43,628 nucleotides of DNA, from positions 1-43,628 of the forward strand of contig CADBRR010000028.1 of the NCBI GenBank assembly GCA_902797145.1. The letters run 5' to 3'. The first letter of the stretch is position 1, and every line of letters starts with the position of its first letter. Positions 1 to 8,642 of this stretch are shown here, in pieces. A program made the position numbers and the translations under genes. The notes under the pieces are model-generated. The model was not told the origin of the DNA. It ran no database searches and worked only from the letters and a program-made list of their open reading frames with translations. The stretch comes from an uncultured Eubacteriales bacterium. GTDB lineage: Bacteria > Bacillota > Clostridia > Christensenellales > CAG-138.

Positions 1-300
1 GATACGGTTGCAAGAATTGTAGTTGAACATGGTGATAAAAATATGTTGGCAATATCGCCAAAAAACGATATAATAGTACCTGTAAGGAAAGATGAAGGCT
101 TGAAGTTGAGTACGAGCGTTAAAATTGAACCCGATTTAGAAGCACCAATAAATAGCGATACTGTATTGGGGGAAGTAGAATTTTATGATGGCGATAGGAT
201 TATGTTGTCATGCCCACTTTATTCAATGGAGAGCATAAATAAAATTGAGGAAAGAAATTTCGGCTACTATTTCAAAGGATTGATTTCAAATTGGAATTAA
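1..300 (+). CDS. D-alanyl-D-alanine carboxypeptidase, C-terminal fragment (5'-truncated by window edge)
   Basis: The reading frame is open from base 1 and ends with TAA at 298-300, so only the last 99 residues are present. The fragment resembles the beta-rich C-terminal domain of penicillin-binding protein 5-type carboxypeptidases: a strand running into a VEHGDK turn, then an AP-x-N-x-D-T-V-L-G-E-V-E-F segment matching the family's 'AP + G-x-x-x-G' pattern, and a final helix-like tail that could be the amphipathic membrane anchor. Such enzymes trim the terminal D-Ala from peptidoglycan stem peptides outside the cell. The catalytic SxxK, SxN and KTG motifs would lie upstream of the window, so the assignment rests on the accessory domain and on being next to rluB. 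An ATG at 43 is internal, not a start. Confidence 0.6.
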   Translation, partial: DTVARIVVEHGDKNMLAISPKNDIIVPVRKDEGLKLSTSVKIEPDLEAPINSDTVLGEVEFYDGDRIMLSCPLYSMESINKIEERNFGYYFKGLISNWN

Positions 301-321
301 ATGCCGATACAGGTGTTTAAT

Positions 322-1050
322 ATGCGTCTTCAAAAATTTATGGCAGAGGCAGGAATAGCTTCACGAAGAAAATGCGAAGAATTTATAAATGACGGCAAAG
401 TTAGAGTAAACGGAAATACAGCAACAATAGGATGTGTTGTTGATCCCGAAAACGATATAATTGAATATGACGGAAAAAGGATTTTAATACAAGAAAAAAA
501 GATTGTAATACTGTTTAATAAACCTAAAGGTGTTATCTGCTCAAATACAGACCCACAGGGCAGGAAAACAACGAGTGATTTTTTCCGTCAGATACCATAT
601 AGACTTTATAATATAGGAAGGCTTGATTATGATACGGAAGGGCTGCTGCTTATAACAAACGATGGCGATCTTGCGTATAAAATGATGCACCCAAGCTTTC
701 AGATAGATAAAGTCTATTATGTTGTTTGTAGCGGTAATCCAAGCGAAGATGATTTTAAAGCGCTTGAGAAAGGCGTTATGCTCGATGATGGCATGACTGC
801 GCCTGCAAAAATCGAGAATGTAAGAAAAAACGATAGAGGCAATACATCTTTTTATATAACTATCCACGAGGGCAGGAATAGGCAGGTTAGAAGAATGGTT
901 GAAAAAATAGGTTGTAAGACTTTGTTGCTTAGAAGAGTAAAGATAGGTTCAGTATCGCTTGGAAAGCTTGAACGAGGCGAGTGGCGATATCTTGATGAAC
1001 AAGAAATAGAAAAACTATATAACAGTATGCTGCATAATAGTACAAAGTAA
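322..1050 (+). CDS. rluB: 23S rRNA pseudouridine synthase (RluB/RsuA family)
   Basis: 242-residue pseudouridine synthase that would isomerise a uridine in 23S rRNA. It begins with an S4 RNA-binding domain (MRLQKFMAEAGIASRRKCEE, about residues 1-60) followed by the RsuA-type catalytic domain. The catalytic aspartate is D102 in the signature GRLDYDTEGLLL, and the GRNRQVRRM motif is present near residue 190. An in-frame ATG lies at 301, directly after the upstream stop, but the ATG at 322 is preferred: it has AGGTG at 311-315 and gives the usual family N-terminus. RluB and other RsuA-family members (RluE, RluF, RsuA) differ mainly in target; the Firmicutes gene in this setting is normally RluB. 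No regulator-like sequence was seen before it, so it is probably co-transcribed with the carboxypeptidase gene. Confidence 0.9.
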   Translation: MRLQKFMAEAGIASRRKCEEFINDGKVRVNGNTATIGCVVDPENDIIEYDGKRILIQEKKIVILFNKPKGVICSNTDPQGRKTTSDFFRQIPYRLYNIGRLDYDTEGLLLITNDGDLAYKMMHPSFQIDKVYYVVCSGNPSEDDFKALEKGVMLDDGMTAPAKIENVRKNDRGNTSFYITIHEGRNRQVRRMVEKIGCKTLLLRRVKIGSVSLGKLERGEWRYLDEQEIEKLYNSMLHNSTK

Positions 1051-1079
1051 GCGAATTTGTAAAATTTTCAAAATAAAAG

Positions 1080-1108
1080 TTGAAATAATGCGGTCAATTT
1101 TGTATACT
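1080..1108 (+). promoter_or_regulatory. Housekeeping (sigma-A) promoter for plsX
   Basis: TTGAAA at 1080-1085 and TATACT at 1103-1108 are separated by exactly 17 bases, in the 102-base gap between rluB and plsX. Transcription would start near 1115, giving a leader of about 38 bases. No obvious FapR-like operator was recognised beside it. Confidence 0.7.
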
Positions 1109-1152
1109 AAATTGTAGGAATTATATTTTTAAATTTACAGGAGAATATTTTA

Positions 1153-2169
1153 ATGAAAATAGTTGTTGATGCTTTCGGCGGCGATAATGCACCGAACGCA
1201 ATAATTGAAGGCACTATAATGGCAATGTCACAAAATCCTGAAATAGAAATAATATTTACAGGAATTAAAGACGTTATTGAAAAAGAGCTTGAAAAGTATA
1301 CATACGACAAATCAAAGGTCGAAATAGTCGATGCTCCGGAAATTATAACTTGTGAAGAAAAGCCAACTGTTGCCATAAAAAAGAAAAAGGAATCGTCACT
1401 TGTAAAGGCTTTGCAGATTGTTGCAGATAAGAAAGCTGATTGCTTCGTATCAGCAGGCAGTACTGGCGCAGTTCTTGCAGGTGCAACGCTTATAGTAAGG
1501 CGCATAAAAGGCGTAAAGCGTCCGGCACTTGCGCCAATCATACCAACTGTAAAGGACGATACAAAAGTTTTGCTTATAGATTGTGGCGCAAATGTAGATT
1601 GTAAACCACAGTATTTGCAGCAGTTTGCAGTTATGGGAAGCGCATATATGAAGTATGTAGAGCATACAGAAAATCCGAGAGTAGGACTTATAAATAATGG
1701 CGCAGAAGAAGAAAAAGGCAATGACCTTACAAAAACAACATACCAGTTGCTCAAAAATAGTACACCGGTAAATTTTGTTGGTAATTGCGAAGCAAGAGAA
1801 ATAAATTCAGGCGATTTTGATGTAGTCGTTTGCGATGGATTCGTCGGCAATGTTGCACTCAAGCTTATGGAAGGCGTTGCAGGAATGTTGATGAGTATGT
1901 TAAAATCGGAGCTTAAGGCTAATGTCAAGACAATGGTTGGCGCAAAATTGAGCATGGGCGCATTTAAAAATCTTAAAAAAAAGATGGATTATACAGAATA
2001 TGGCGGAGCACCGTTGCTTGGAATTGATGGCGGAATAATTAAAGCGCATGGAAGCTCAAATGCAAAAGCGTTTGCGGCTGCAATAAATCAGGCATATATG
2101 TTTACAAAAGGAAATATTGTAGAGGTTATAAGAGAAGCAATAATTGATATGGAACCCGTTGAGGATTGA
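1153..2169 (+). CDS. plsX: Phosphate acyltransferase PlsX
   Basis: 338-residue enzyme (family usually about 330) converting acyl-ACP and phosphate to acyl-phosphate, the acyl donor for PlsY in phosphatidic acid synthesis. It is a soluble, peripherally membrane-bound protein. The sequence opens with the diagnostic MKIVVDAFGGDNAPNA glycine-rich segment and carries the conserved SAGSTGA, LIDCGAN and DVVVCDGFVGNVALK blocks, then a GIDGGIIKAHGSS stretch near the C-terminus. The start has AGGAGA at 1139-1144, 8 bases upstream. acpP follows 97 bases downstream with its own promoter; their adjacency fits, because acyl-ACP is the PlsX substrate. The rpmF gene often found just before plsX in Firmicutes is absent here, and fabD/fabG/fabH are not between plsX and acpP. 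Confidence 0.96.
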   Translation: MKIVVDAFGGDNAPNAIIEGTIMAMSQNPEIEIIFTGIKDVIEKELEKYTYDKSKVEIVDAPEIITCEEKPTVAIKKKKESSLVKALQIVADKKADCFVSAGSTGAVLAGATLIVRRIKGVKRPALAPIIPTVKDDTKVLLIDCGANVDCKPQYLQQFAVMGSAYMKYVEHTENPRVGLINNGAEEEKGNDLTKTTYQLLKNSTPVNFVGNCEAREINSGDFDVVVCDGFVGNVALKLMEGVAGMLMSMLKSELKANVKTMVGAKLSMGAFKNLKKKMDYTEYGGAPLLGIDGGIIKAHGSSNAKAFAAAINQAYMFTKGNIVEVIREAIIDMEPVED

Positions 2170-2194
2170 CATATTTTGATATTTGTTTTAAACT
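2166..2194 (+). promoter_or_regulatory. Promoter for acpP
   Basis: A perfect TTGACA -35 (2166-2171) overlaps the plsX stop codon. It is followed after 17 bases by TAAACT (2189-2194). This would allow acyl carrier protein, an abundant protein, to be made in excess of PlsX. Confidence 0.6.
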
Positions 2195-2266
2195 ATAAAC
2201 TGAATATTTCTTTATGGAATTATAAAATTATTAAAAATATTTGTATTATTGAAAGGTGGAATTATT

Positions 2267-2497
2267 ATGACTTTTGAAGAAATTCGTAAAGCTATTGCAG
2301 ATCAGCTCGGGATAGCTGAAGAAAAAGTAACAATGGATTCAAATCTTGTAGACGACCTCAATGCAGATTCACTCGATGTTGTTGAACTTATGATGGATCT
2401 TGAAGAAAACAGCGGTGTTGAGATACGTGATGAAGATCTTGTAAATATCAAGACAGTAGGCGATATAGTAAAATATATTGAAGAACATAAAGAGTAA
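2267..2497 (+). CDS. acpP: Acyl carrier protein
   Basis: 76-residue acidic four-helix acyl carrier protein that holds growing fatty acids as thioesters on a 4'-phosphopantetheine arm. The attachment serine is S35 in the [12 protein letters not shown] motif (the classic DSL). An in-frame ATG at 2249 would add six residues, but AAAGGTGG at 2251-2258 is correctly spaced for ATG 2267, which also gives the normal MTFEEIRK start. It lies between plsX and rnc, the standard Firmicutes order, with its own promoter at 2166-2194 and a strong hairpin after its stop. Confidence 0.96.
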   Translation: MTFEEIRKAIADQLGIAEEKVTMDSNLVDDLNADSLDVVELMMDLEENSGVEIRDEDLVNIKTVGDIVKYIEEHKE

Positions 2498-2512
2498 AAT
2501 TCGGTACTATAA

Positions 2513-2536
2513 TGCCCGCATTTTATAATGCGGGCA
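2513..2536 (+). other. Strong RNA hairpin between acpP and rnc, without a U-tract
   Basis: TGCCCGCA (2513-2520) and TGCGGGCA (2529-2536) are perfect inverted repeats around an AT loop that can add two more pairs. On the plus strand the stem is followed by AAAAAG rather than T residues, so it is not a canonical intrinsic terminator. It could protect the 3' end of a short acpP mRNA or be an RNase III processing site, given that rnc follows; both are inferences. Confidence 0.6.
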
Positions 2537-2582
2537 AAAAGTGTATATAAGATATAAATAAACACAGGAGATAAACGGTTAA

Positions 2583-3320
2583 TTGTTTATGGATGTTAAA
2601 AGGCGAGAAAAACTTGAATATGTACAAAGCAAGATAGGTTATACCTTTGATGATATAACTTTTCTTGATATTGCGCTTACTCATACATCATATGTAAAGG
2701 GCGAGGGCAGAAGGCTTACGCATAATGAGAGAATGGAATTTTTAGGCGATGCAGTTCTTGAATTTTGTGTGAGCGAATTTCTTTATGAAAATTTCCCTGA
2801 AATGGATGAAGGGACTATGACACGAATAAGGGCATATACTGTATGTGAAAGCGCACTTTATGAAGTGTCAAAAATGTTTGGGATAGGGGAAGCACTTTTA
2901 TTAAGTCATGGCGAAGAACATTCGGGAGGTAGACGCAAGCCATCGATTTGCTCGGATGCGACAGAGGCAGTTATTGGTGCGATTTTCCTTGACGGTGGCA
3001 TAAAGAATGCAAAATCGTTTGTTTTGAGCTTTGCGACTGAGTTTGTATATAAGGCTGTTAAGATGGCGAGCACGAAGGATTATAAAACTCTTCTTCAAGA
3101 AAAGATTCAGAGTACCCATGCAGGAACATTGCATTATGAATTAAGAGGTGAAAAAGGACCGGATCATAAGAAGACTTTTATGATGGACGTTCTGCTAAAT
3201 AATGATGTTGTCGGAAGTGGTGAAGGCGGCAGCAAGCAGGAAGCAGGACAACAGGCTGCAAAAGCGGCACTTGAATTTATAAACAGGGGCGTAAACAAAG
3301 GTGAGATTAACAAAGCTTGA
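2583..3320 (+). CDS. rnc: Ribonuclease III
   Basis: 245-residue double-strand-specific endoribonuclease that matures rRNA precursors and cleaves structured mRNAs. The catalytic domain has the signature ERMEFLGDAVLEF (residues 49-61, E52 and D56 being metal-binding) and the second acidic cluster DATEAVIGAIFLDGG. A C-terminal double-stranded RNA-binding domain occupies about residues 165-240, ending in KQEAGQQAAKAAL. The start is uncertain: TTG at 2583 lies 11 bases after AGGAGA (2566-2571), while ATG at 2589 is 17 bases away, so TTG is preferred. The end overlaps the smc start by 20 bases, indicating translational coupling. Confidence 0.95.
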   Translation: MFMDVKRREKLEYVQSKIGYTFDDITFLDIALTHTSYVKGEGRRLTHNERMEFLGDAVLEFCVSEFLYENFPEMDEGTMTRIRAYTVCESALYEVSKMFGIGEALLLSHGEEHSGGRRKPSICSDATEAVIGAIFLDGGIKNAKSFVLSFATEFVYKAVKMASTKDYKTLLQEKIQSTHAGTLHYELRGEKGPDHKKTFMMDVLLNNDVVGSGEGGSKQEAGQQAAKAALEFINRGVNKGEINKA

Positions 3321-6300
3321 AATAAACGGTTTTAAATCATTTGCAAAAAAGACAGATATAAGGTTTGAAGATGGAATAACGGCTATTGTAGGACCTAACG
3401 GAAGTGGAAAGAGCAATATTGTTGATTCTATCAGGTGGGTGCTTGGCGAACAAAGCGCAAAAGCGTTAAGAGGCACGAAGATGGAAGATGTAATTTTCGA
3501 TGGCACAGAGAAGTTAAGACCACTTTCATATTGTTCTGTTACCTTGACTTTTGATAATAGTGATGGCAGATTGCCTATTGATTTTTCGGAAGTCAGTGTT
3601 ACAAGGAAAGCTTATCGATCGGGTGAAAGCGAGTATGTTCTTAATGGAAGAACTTGTAGGCTAAAAGAAATTAATGAATTGTTTCGTGATACAGGCATTG
3701 GAAAAGAAGGCTATTCTATAATTGGACAAGGTAGAGTTGACGAGATACTTTCGGATAAGTCGAATGCAAGGCGACAAGCGTTTGAAGAAGCTGCTGGCGT
3801 AATGAAATATAGAACACGAAAGGAAGAAGCTGAAAGAAAACTTGATAATACGAGAAAAAACCTTGAAAGAATAGGCGATATACTTTCAGAGCTTGAACAG
3901 CGTGTTGAACCGCTTCGTGAACAGAGTGAAAAGGCAAAACAATATCTTGTTTTTCGTGACGAATTAAGAGATCTTGACTTGAATGTTTTTCTTGTTCAGC
4001 ATGAAAAACTCAATGAAAGAATAAAAGGATATAATGAAACAATAGTCGGAATAGATAGCGATATTGCTTTTCGTGATGAAGAATTTATACAAGTTTCAAA
4101 AAAATGTGATGATGGCGAAGTGGAAGAAAGAAAACTTGTAGATGAAATAAATGGCATTCAGACAGAGCTTATTGAGATTTCATCTCAAATTCAGGAAAAG
4201 GTTGGCGAATCCAACGTTTTAAAGGAAAAAAAGAATGCCGATGAAAAGCAGATAGAAAGAATTGAATTGAGCGATAAGCAAAGCGAAGAAAAGCTTATAG
4301 AATCAATAAATGTAATCGAAGAAAATAAAAAAACACTCGATGAAAAAAAGCTTGAGCATGAAAAACTCAATACGCAGCTTAGTGATTTTGAGCAGCAGTT
4401 TAATTCTTTGAATCAAGAAATAGTAGAAAACGAAGAAATGCTTGATTTGAAGCAGAACGCTGCATACGAAGCAATGAATAGGCTTTCTGAAGCAAAAACA
4501 AATATGTCAAGGCTTGAAACAATGAAAACAGCGCTTGGCGATAGACTCAATAAAACTTTCGGGCTTATAGAAGATTCGAAACAGGAAAACAAAGAGCTTA
4601 ACGAAGAACTTGAAGACGAAAATAAAAAGCTTGAAAAAATAAAAAATGAATGCAAAGAATCTGTTTTAAAGCTTGATGAATCAAGAAAAGTTATGGATTC
4701 ATACAACGAAGAATATAAAAGTTCAGAAAGAAATACGCATATTCTTGAACAACAGCTTAATACTGAACGATCAAGAAAACGTGTTTTGACCGAGCTTAAG
4801 GATTCGTATGAAGGTTACTATTCAAGCGTAAAAAATGTTTTGCGTGATAGCAAACGTGACATGGAACTTGCAAAGCATATAGAAGGCGTTATTGCAGAAA
4901 TAATTTCTGTGCCTGATGAACTTGAATCAGCTATAGAAATGGCGCTCGGTTCTGCGATGCAAAACATTGTTACTAAAACGGAATACGATGCAAAATATGT
5001 AATCGAATATCTTCGCTCAAGGAAATATGGAAGAGCGACCTTTATGCCGCTATCTTCTATGAGTTCAAGAACTTTAAGCAGAGATGAACGAAATATAATT
5101 GCAGTAAATGGCTGTTTGGGAGTTGCAAGCGAGCTAATTGGTTATGATGAAAAGTTCAGGAATGTAATTGAAAATCTTCTTGGAAGAACAATTATAACTG
5201 AGAATCTCGATATCGGTATAGAGCTTAATAAGAAGCTTAGGTCTTCATTGAGAATTGCAACACTTAAAGGCGATATAATAAATCAAGGCGGTTCAATGAC
5301 TGGCGGTAGCCTTCAGAAGCGTGAATTTAGCATTCTTGGAAGAGAACGAGAAATCAACGAACTCAATAAGATTTGTTCGGATATTGAAAGCAAAATTTCT
5401 GCTGAAAAGAAAAAACTTGATGATATTAAGAAAAAAGCTGATTTATCATATGAACTGTTCGATAAAGCAGGCAAAGAAGTTCATGAAAACGATATTGCCG
5501 TATCGAAGCAGAGCGATAAAATAAAAGTTTTGGAAAAATATATCGCTGAAAGTGATAAAAAAATTTTAGAACTTACACTCGAAAAAGAACAGCTTGAAGA
5601 TAATTTAAAAGACGTTGAATCGCAGATAAATGAAGCTGCCAACGCAAGCGAAACAATTGAAAAGGGTAGTGATTCTTCTAAAGACGATATAAAGCTTATG
5701 CAAAAGAACTTGACGACTATGCGTGAAAGGTTGAATGGTTTGAGCAATTCTGTTTCAGAAACGAAAATAAAGCTTGTAGCGAACGAAAAGGAAATTTCAG
5801 GAATAGAAAAGGAAAATTCGAGAGTTCGTGATGAAATTGAAAATAGAAAGAATGCAAAAGCGAAAGGTATTGATGAAATATCGGAGCTTAAAAATGAGAT
5901 TGAGAACTTGAGCGTAAAGCTTGAAGCGGTAGAAAAGACTATTGCCGCTGATATGCTTGAAAAACAAAAACTCGATGATAAACTTAAAAATATTGATAAT
6001 CTCAAAAATCAGCATATTGAAAAGCTAAATAATTATCGAATAAAGCGAGATGAGCTTAACCAAGAAATCCAGCAGTTGCGTGAACGAAGACATAGAATTG
6101 AATTGAATCTAAACAAATCCGAAATGGAATTACAGCAGATGCAGGATAGAATATGGAACGATTATCAGCTTACATATGATAATATCAATCCTGTTACGAA
6201 AATTACAAGCGTTTCTGCTGCACATCTAAGAATTGATGAGCTGAAAAAGCTTATAAGGGAATTGGGTAGCGTTAATGTTGATTCTATAGAGGATTATGAA

Positions 6301-6864
6301 AATGTTAAATCGAGATATGATGAGCTGAAAAAACAAAATGATGATTTGTTGAAAGCTGAGAATGATTTGAATACACTTATAAACGAATTATCAAAGACGA
6401 TAGAAAGTGTGTTTAAGCAACAGTTCCGATTGATACAAAAGAATTTTACAGAGGTATTTACGGAATTGTTCGGTGGCGGAAGAGCAGAACTTTCGTTGAC
6501 GGATAATAACGATGTTCTTAACTGTGGCATAGAAATAACAGCGCAACCACCAGGAAAGAACTTGAAATTGTTATCTCTGTTGTCAGGCGGTGAACGTGCG
6601 CTTACAGCTATTGCACTTTTGTTTGCAATGCTGAAATTAAAACCAACAGCTTTTTGTATACTCGATGAGATAGAAACATCACTTGATGAAGTTAATGTCT
6701 CAAACTTTGCGAATTACCTGAAAGACTATTCTCAGGATACGCAGTTTATTGTAATAACACACAGAAAAGGAAGCATGGAGGTTTGTAATGCAATTTATGG
6801 CGTAGCTATGGAAGAAAAAGGTGTTTCTAAGATAATTTCAGCAAAATTTGATAATATTGCATAG
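3301..6864 (+). CDS. smc: Chromosome segregation protein SMC
   Basis: 1187-residue condensin-type ATPase that, with ScpA and ScpB (not in the window), extrudes and organises chromosomal DNA. The N-terminal head has Walker A GPNGSGKSN (residues 31-39). Long coiled coils (about 165-500 and 670-1020) flank a hinge near 515-640 that contains the GGSMTGGS segment. The C-terminal head has the ABC signature SGGER (1095-1099), Walker B with D1122-E1123, and the ITHRKGSME switch. The GTG start is inside the end of rnc. The EIETSLDE stretch in the D-loop resembles the clostridial variant of this motif rather than a defect. ftsY follows after 29 bases, as in the conserved rnc-smc-ftsY operon. Confidence 0.97.
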   Translation: MRLTKLEINGFKSFAKKTDIRFEDGITAIVGPNGSGKSNIVDSIRWVLGEQSAKALRGTKMEDVIFDGTEKLRPLSYCSVTLTFDNSDGRLPIDFSEVSVTRKAYRSGESEYVLNGRTCRLKEINELFRDTGIGKEGYSIIGQGRVDEILSDKSNARRQAFEEAAGVMKYRTRKEEAERKLDNTRKNLERIGDILSELEQRVEPLREQSEKAKQYLVFRDELRDLDLNVFLVQHEKLNERIKGYNETIVGIDSDIAFRDEEFIQVSKKCDDGEVEERKLVDEINGIQTELIEISSQIQEKVGESNVLKEKKNADEKQIERIELSDKQSEEKLIESINVIEENKKTLDEKKLEHEKLNTQLSDFEQQFNSLNQEIVENEEMLDLKQNAAYEAMNRLSEAKTNMSRLETMKTALGDRLNKTFGLIEDSKQENKELNEELEDENKKLEKIKNECKESVLKLDESRKVMDSYNEEYKSSERNTHILEQQLNTERSRKRVLTELKDSYEGYYSSVKNVLRDSKRDMELAKHIEGVIAEIISVPDELESAIEMALGSAMQNIVTKTEYDAKYVIEYLRSRKYGRATFMPLSSMSSRTLSRDERNIIAVNGCLGVASELIGYDEKFRNVIENLLGRTIITENLDIGIELNKKLRSSLRIATLKGDIINQGGSMTGGSLQKREFSILGREREINELNKICSDIESKISAEKKKLDDIKKKADLSYELFDKAGKEVHENDIAVSKQSDKIKVLEKYIAESDKKILELTLEKEQLEDNLKDVESQINEAANASETIEKGSDSSKDDIKLMQKNLTTMRERLNGLSNSVSETKIKLVANEKEISGIEKENSRVRDEIENRKNAKAKGIDEISELKNEIENLSVKLEAVEKTIAADMLEKQKLDDKLKNIDNLKNQHIEKLNNYRIKRDELNQEIQQLRERRHRIELNLNKSEMELQQMQDRIWNDYQLTYDNINPVTKITSVSAAHLRIDELKKLIRELGSVNVDSIEDYENVKSRYDELKKQNDDLLKAENDLNTLINELSKTIESVFKQQFRLIQKNFTEVFTELFGGGRAELSLTDNNDVLNCGIEITAQPPGKNLKLLSLLSGGERALTAIALLFAMLKLKPTAFCILDEIETSLDEVNVSNFANYLKDYSQDTQFIVITHRKGSMEVCNAIYGVAMEEKGVSKIISAKFDNIA

Positions 6865-6893
6865 TACATTTTATAAAATGAAAGGAGATAATT

Positions 6894-8174
6894 ATGGCAA
6901 AGAAAGAAGGCTTTTTTTCAAAGCTGTTTTCAAAAAAGGAAAAAGAAAATAATGCACCCGTTAAAGAAACGGAAAATGTAAAAAAATCTTTTGAAGCAAC
7001 AGAAAAAGAAGAACCGATTAAAGAACTTGATGAAACAGTTGAGGAAATTGAAACTGTAACTGAAACGGTTGCAGAGCAGGAAATAGGCAACGAAAATGAA
7101 ATCAATGATGTTGAACCGATTGTTGAACAACAGGAAATTGAACCCGATGCAGGAAATGAAGCCCAGTTTGAAAACGAGCTTGAAAGTGAAATAACTTCTA
7201 ATAATGAGGTTATAGAAAATACAATCGAAGAAATTTCAGCAGAACCCGAAAACAATAACTCTGAAAAGAAAAAAGGCTTTTTTGCAAAGCTTCGTGATGG
7301 ACTTGCAAAGACAAGAAATTCAGTTGGCGGTGTGTTTGATGCGATTTTTTCAGGCGCAGGAAAACTCTCTGATGATTTTTATGATGAGCTTGAAGAGGCA
7401 ATGATTATGGCTGATATGGGCATGGAAACGACATCAAAGCTTCTTGAAAAACTTAAACAAATCGTAAAGGAAGAAAAGATGACAGAAACTGCCCAGGCAA
7501 AGCAGGTGCTTAAAAAGATTCTTGCAGATGAAATGCGTCCTGAAGATAATTTCCTTGAAAATGCCGATAAGGCAGTTATACTTATCGTTGGCGTAAATGG
7601 CGTAGGTAAAACAACATCTATCGGTAAGCTTTCAAACTATTATGTTTCAGAGGGTAAAAAACCACTTCTTGCAGCAGCGGATACATTCAGGGCAGCAGCA
7701 GCAGAACAGCTTACAGTATGGGCTGAAAGAGCTGATGTTCCGATAGTAAAACACGGGGAGGGTGCAGATCCTGCCGCAGTTGTGTTCGATGCAATAGCAT
7801 CATATAAGGCAAAAAAGAGAGATTATCTCATTTGCGATACAGCAGGCAGGCTTCATAATAAAAAGAACCTTATGGATGAACTTGCTAAAATTAGAAGAGT
7901 AATAGCAAGGGAGCTTCCGGATGTTCCTTGCGAAGTGCTCCTCGTGCTCGATGCAACAACAGGGCAGAATGCTATTGCGCAGGCTAAAACTTTCGGAGAA
8001 TCAACAGGACTTACCGGTATTATTTTAACAAAGCTTGATGGTACTGCAAAAGGCGGAGTAGTTGTTGCTGTAAAAGACGAACTCAACCTGCCCGTAAGGT
8101 TCATTGGTGTTGGCGAAGGAATAGACGATTTACAGCCGTTTGATGCAGATGCTTTTGTTGAAGCACTGTTCTAA
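6894..8174 (+). CDS. ftsY: Signal recognition particle receptor FtsY
   Basis: 426-residue SRP receptor GTPase that docks ribosome-SRP complexes at the membrane. An acidic, glutamate-rich A-domain (about residues 15-120) starts with a lysine/phenylalanine-rich patch that repeats near residue 125 (KKKGFFAKLRDGL). It is followed by the N domain and the G domain, with the P-loop GVNGVGKTT at 233-241, then DTFRAAAAEQL, DTAGRL and the TKLDGTAKGG guanine-specificity motif. The start has a strong AAAGGAG site. It follows smc closely, whereas ylxM downstream has its own promoter, so the SRP receptor and the SRP particle genes are separately transcribed. Confidence 0.97.
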   Translation: MAKKEGFFSKLFSKKEKENNAPVKETENVKKSFEATEKEEPIKELDETVEEIETVTETVAEQEIGNENEINDVEPIVEQQEIEPDAGNEAQFENELESEITSNNEVIENTIEEISAEPENNNSEKKKGFFAKLRDGLAKTRNSVGGVFDAIFSGAGKLSDDFYDELEEAMIMADMGMETTSKLLEKLKQIVKEEKMTETAQAKQVLKKILADEMRPEDNFLENADKAVILIVGVNGVGKTTSIGKLSNYYVSEGKKPLLAAADTFRAAAAEQLTVWAERADVPIVKHGEGADPAAVVFDAIASYKAKKRDYLICDTAGRLHNKKNLMDELAKIRRVIARELPDVPCEVLLVLDATTGQNAIAQAKTFGESTGLTGIILTKLDGTAKGGVVVAVKDELNLPVRFIGVGEGIDDLQPFDADAFVEALF

Positions 8175-8203
8175 TAAAAAAATAAAAAATTAGCAAAAAA
8201 TGC

Positions 8204-8232
8204 TTGACATTTGCATAAAAAGCGTGTATCAT
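8204..8232 (+). promoter_or_regulatory. Promoter for ylxM-ffh
   Basis: A perfect TTGACA (8204-8209) and TATCAT (8227-8232) are spaced by 17 bases, just after ftsY. The predicted start, near 8239, coincides with the 5' base of a perfect 10-bp hairpin, so the mRNA would begin with the stem. Confidence 0.75.
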
Positions 8233-8238
8233 ATCTAT

Positions 8239-8282
8239 GGTGTAAAGGTTGTAGCCTTTACACCACCAAAAAAGTAGGTGGT
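8239..8282 (+). promoter_or_regulatory. Structured leader of ylxM-ffh with two overlapping hairpins
   Basis: Hairpin 1 pairs GGTGTAAAGG (8239-8248) with CCTTTACACC (8255-8264) around TTGTAG. Hairpin 2 pairs ACCACC (8262-8267) with GGTGGT (8277-8282), covering the AGGTGG ribosome-binding site at 8276-8281. The arms share 8262-8264, so the full structures exclude each other. This layout would allow translational control of ylxM; the signal, if any, is unknown. Confidence 0.5.
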
Positions 8283-8285
8283 TTT

Positions 8286-8642
8286 GTGGAAAAAAACGTT
8301 GAGCTTGGGGTGTTGCTTGATTATTATGGTGACTTTCTCACAGATAGGCAAAAAAAGCTCATGGAATATCATGTAGCTGATGATTTGTCGCTTGCGGAGA
8401 TTGCAGAAATGGAAAATATCTCAAGACAAGGCGTGAGGGATGCGCTTATTCGCGGTGAGCAGCAGCTCAGAGATATGGAAAAAAAGCTCGGAATTGTTGC
8501 AAAGACATTTTCTACTGTCCAAAAACTTTCGGAGATTGAGAAGCTAATTAATGATTATGATTGCTCAGATTTGTTAAAAAATGAATTAAAGGCTGTCATA
8601 AAGGAAGTAGTTGACATATGGGAGGATAATCATGGCATTTGA
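8286..8642 (+). CDS. ylxM: YlxM/p13 family SRP-associated helix-turn-helix protein
   Basis: 118-residue protein of the YlxM family (UPF0122), which in streptococci and staphylococci is linked to the SRP GTPases. It has the sigma-70 region-4-like helix-turn-helix typical of the family: LTDRQKKLMEYHVADDLSLAEIA then ISRQGVRDAL (about residues 17-65). The frame is open back to an ATG at 8211, but that lies inside the promoter. The GTG at 8286, 4 bases after AGGTGG, gives the normal family start (VEKNVELG, read as M). The end overlaps ffh by 11 bases, so the two are translationally coupled. Confidence 0.88.
   Translation: MEKNVELGVLLDYYGDFLTDRQKKLMEYHVADDLSLAEIAEMENISRQGVRDALIRGEQQLRDMEKKLGIVAKTFSTVQKLSEIEKLINDYDCSDLLKNELKAVIKEVVDIWEDNHGI

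Noticed and set aside
541..867. 108-residue antisense frame inside rluB and many similar antisense frames elsewhere (for example within smc, topA, hslU)
   Set aside because: No ribosome sites, low-complexity Ser/Phe/Ile-rich translations typical of the reverse strand of AT-rich genes, and they overlap well-supported genes.
5321..5524. 67-residue alternative frame inside smc
   Set aside because: No SD and no recognisable protein; overlaps the conserved SMC frame.
6640..6700. Unusual D-loop of SMC (ETSLDE instead of the DAALDE type)
   Set aside because: Clostridial SMC proteins commonly carry E-[AT]-x-LD here; Walker A, signature and the catalytic Glu are intact, so it is lineage variation.
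8175..8203. A-rich stretch with CTAAT/ATTAG ends after ftsY as a terminator
   Set aside because: Only a 5-bp AT stem with a long loop and no U-tract.
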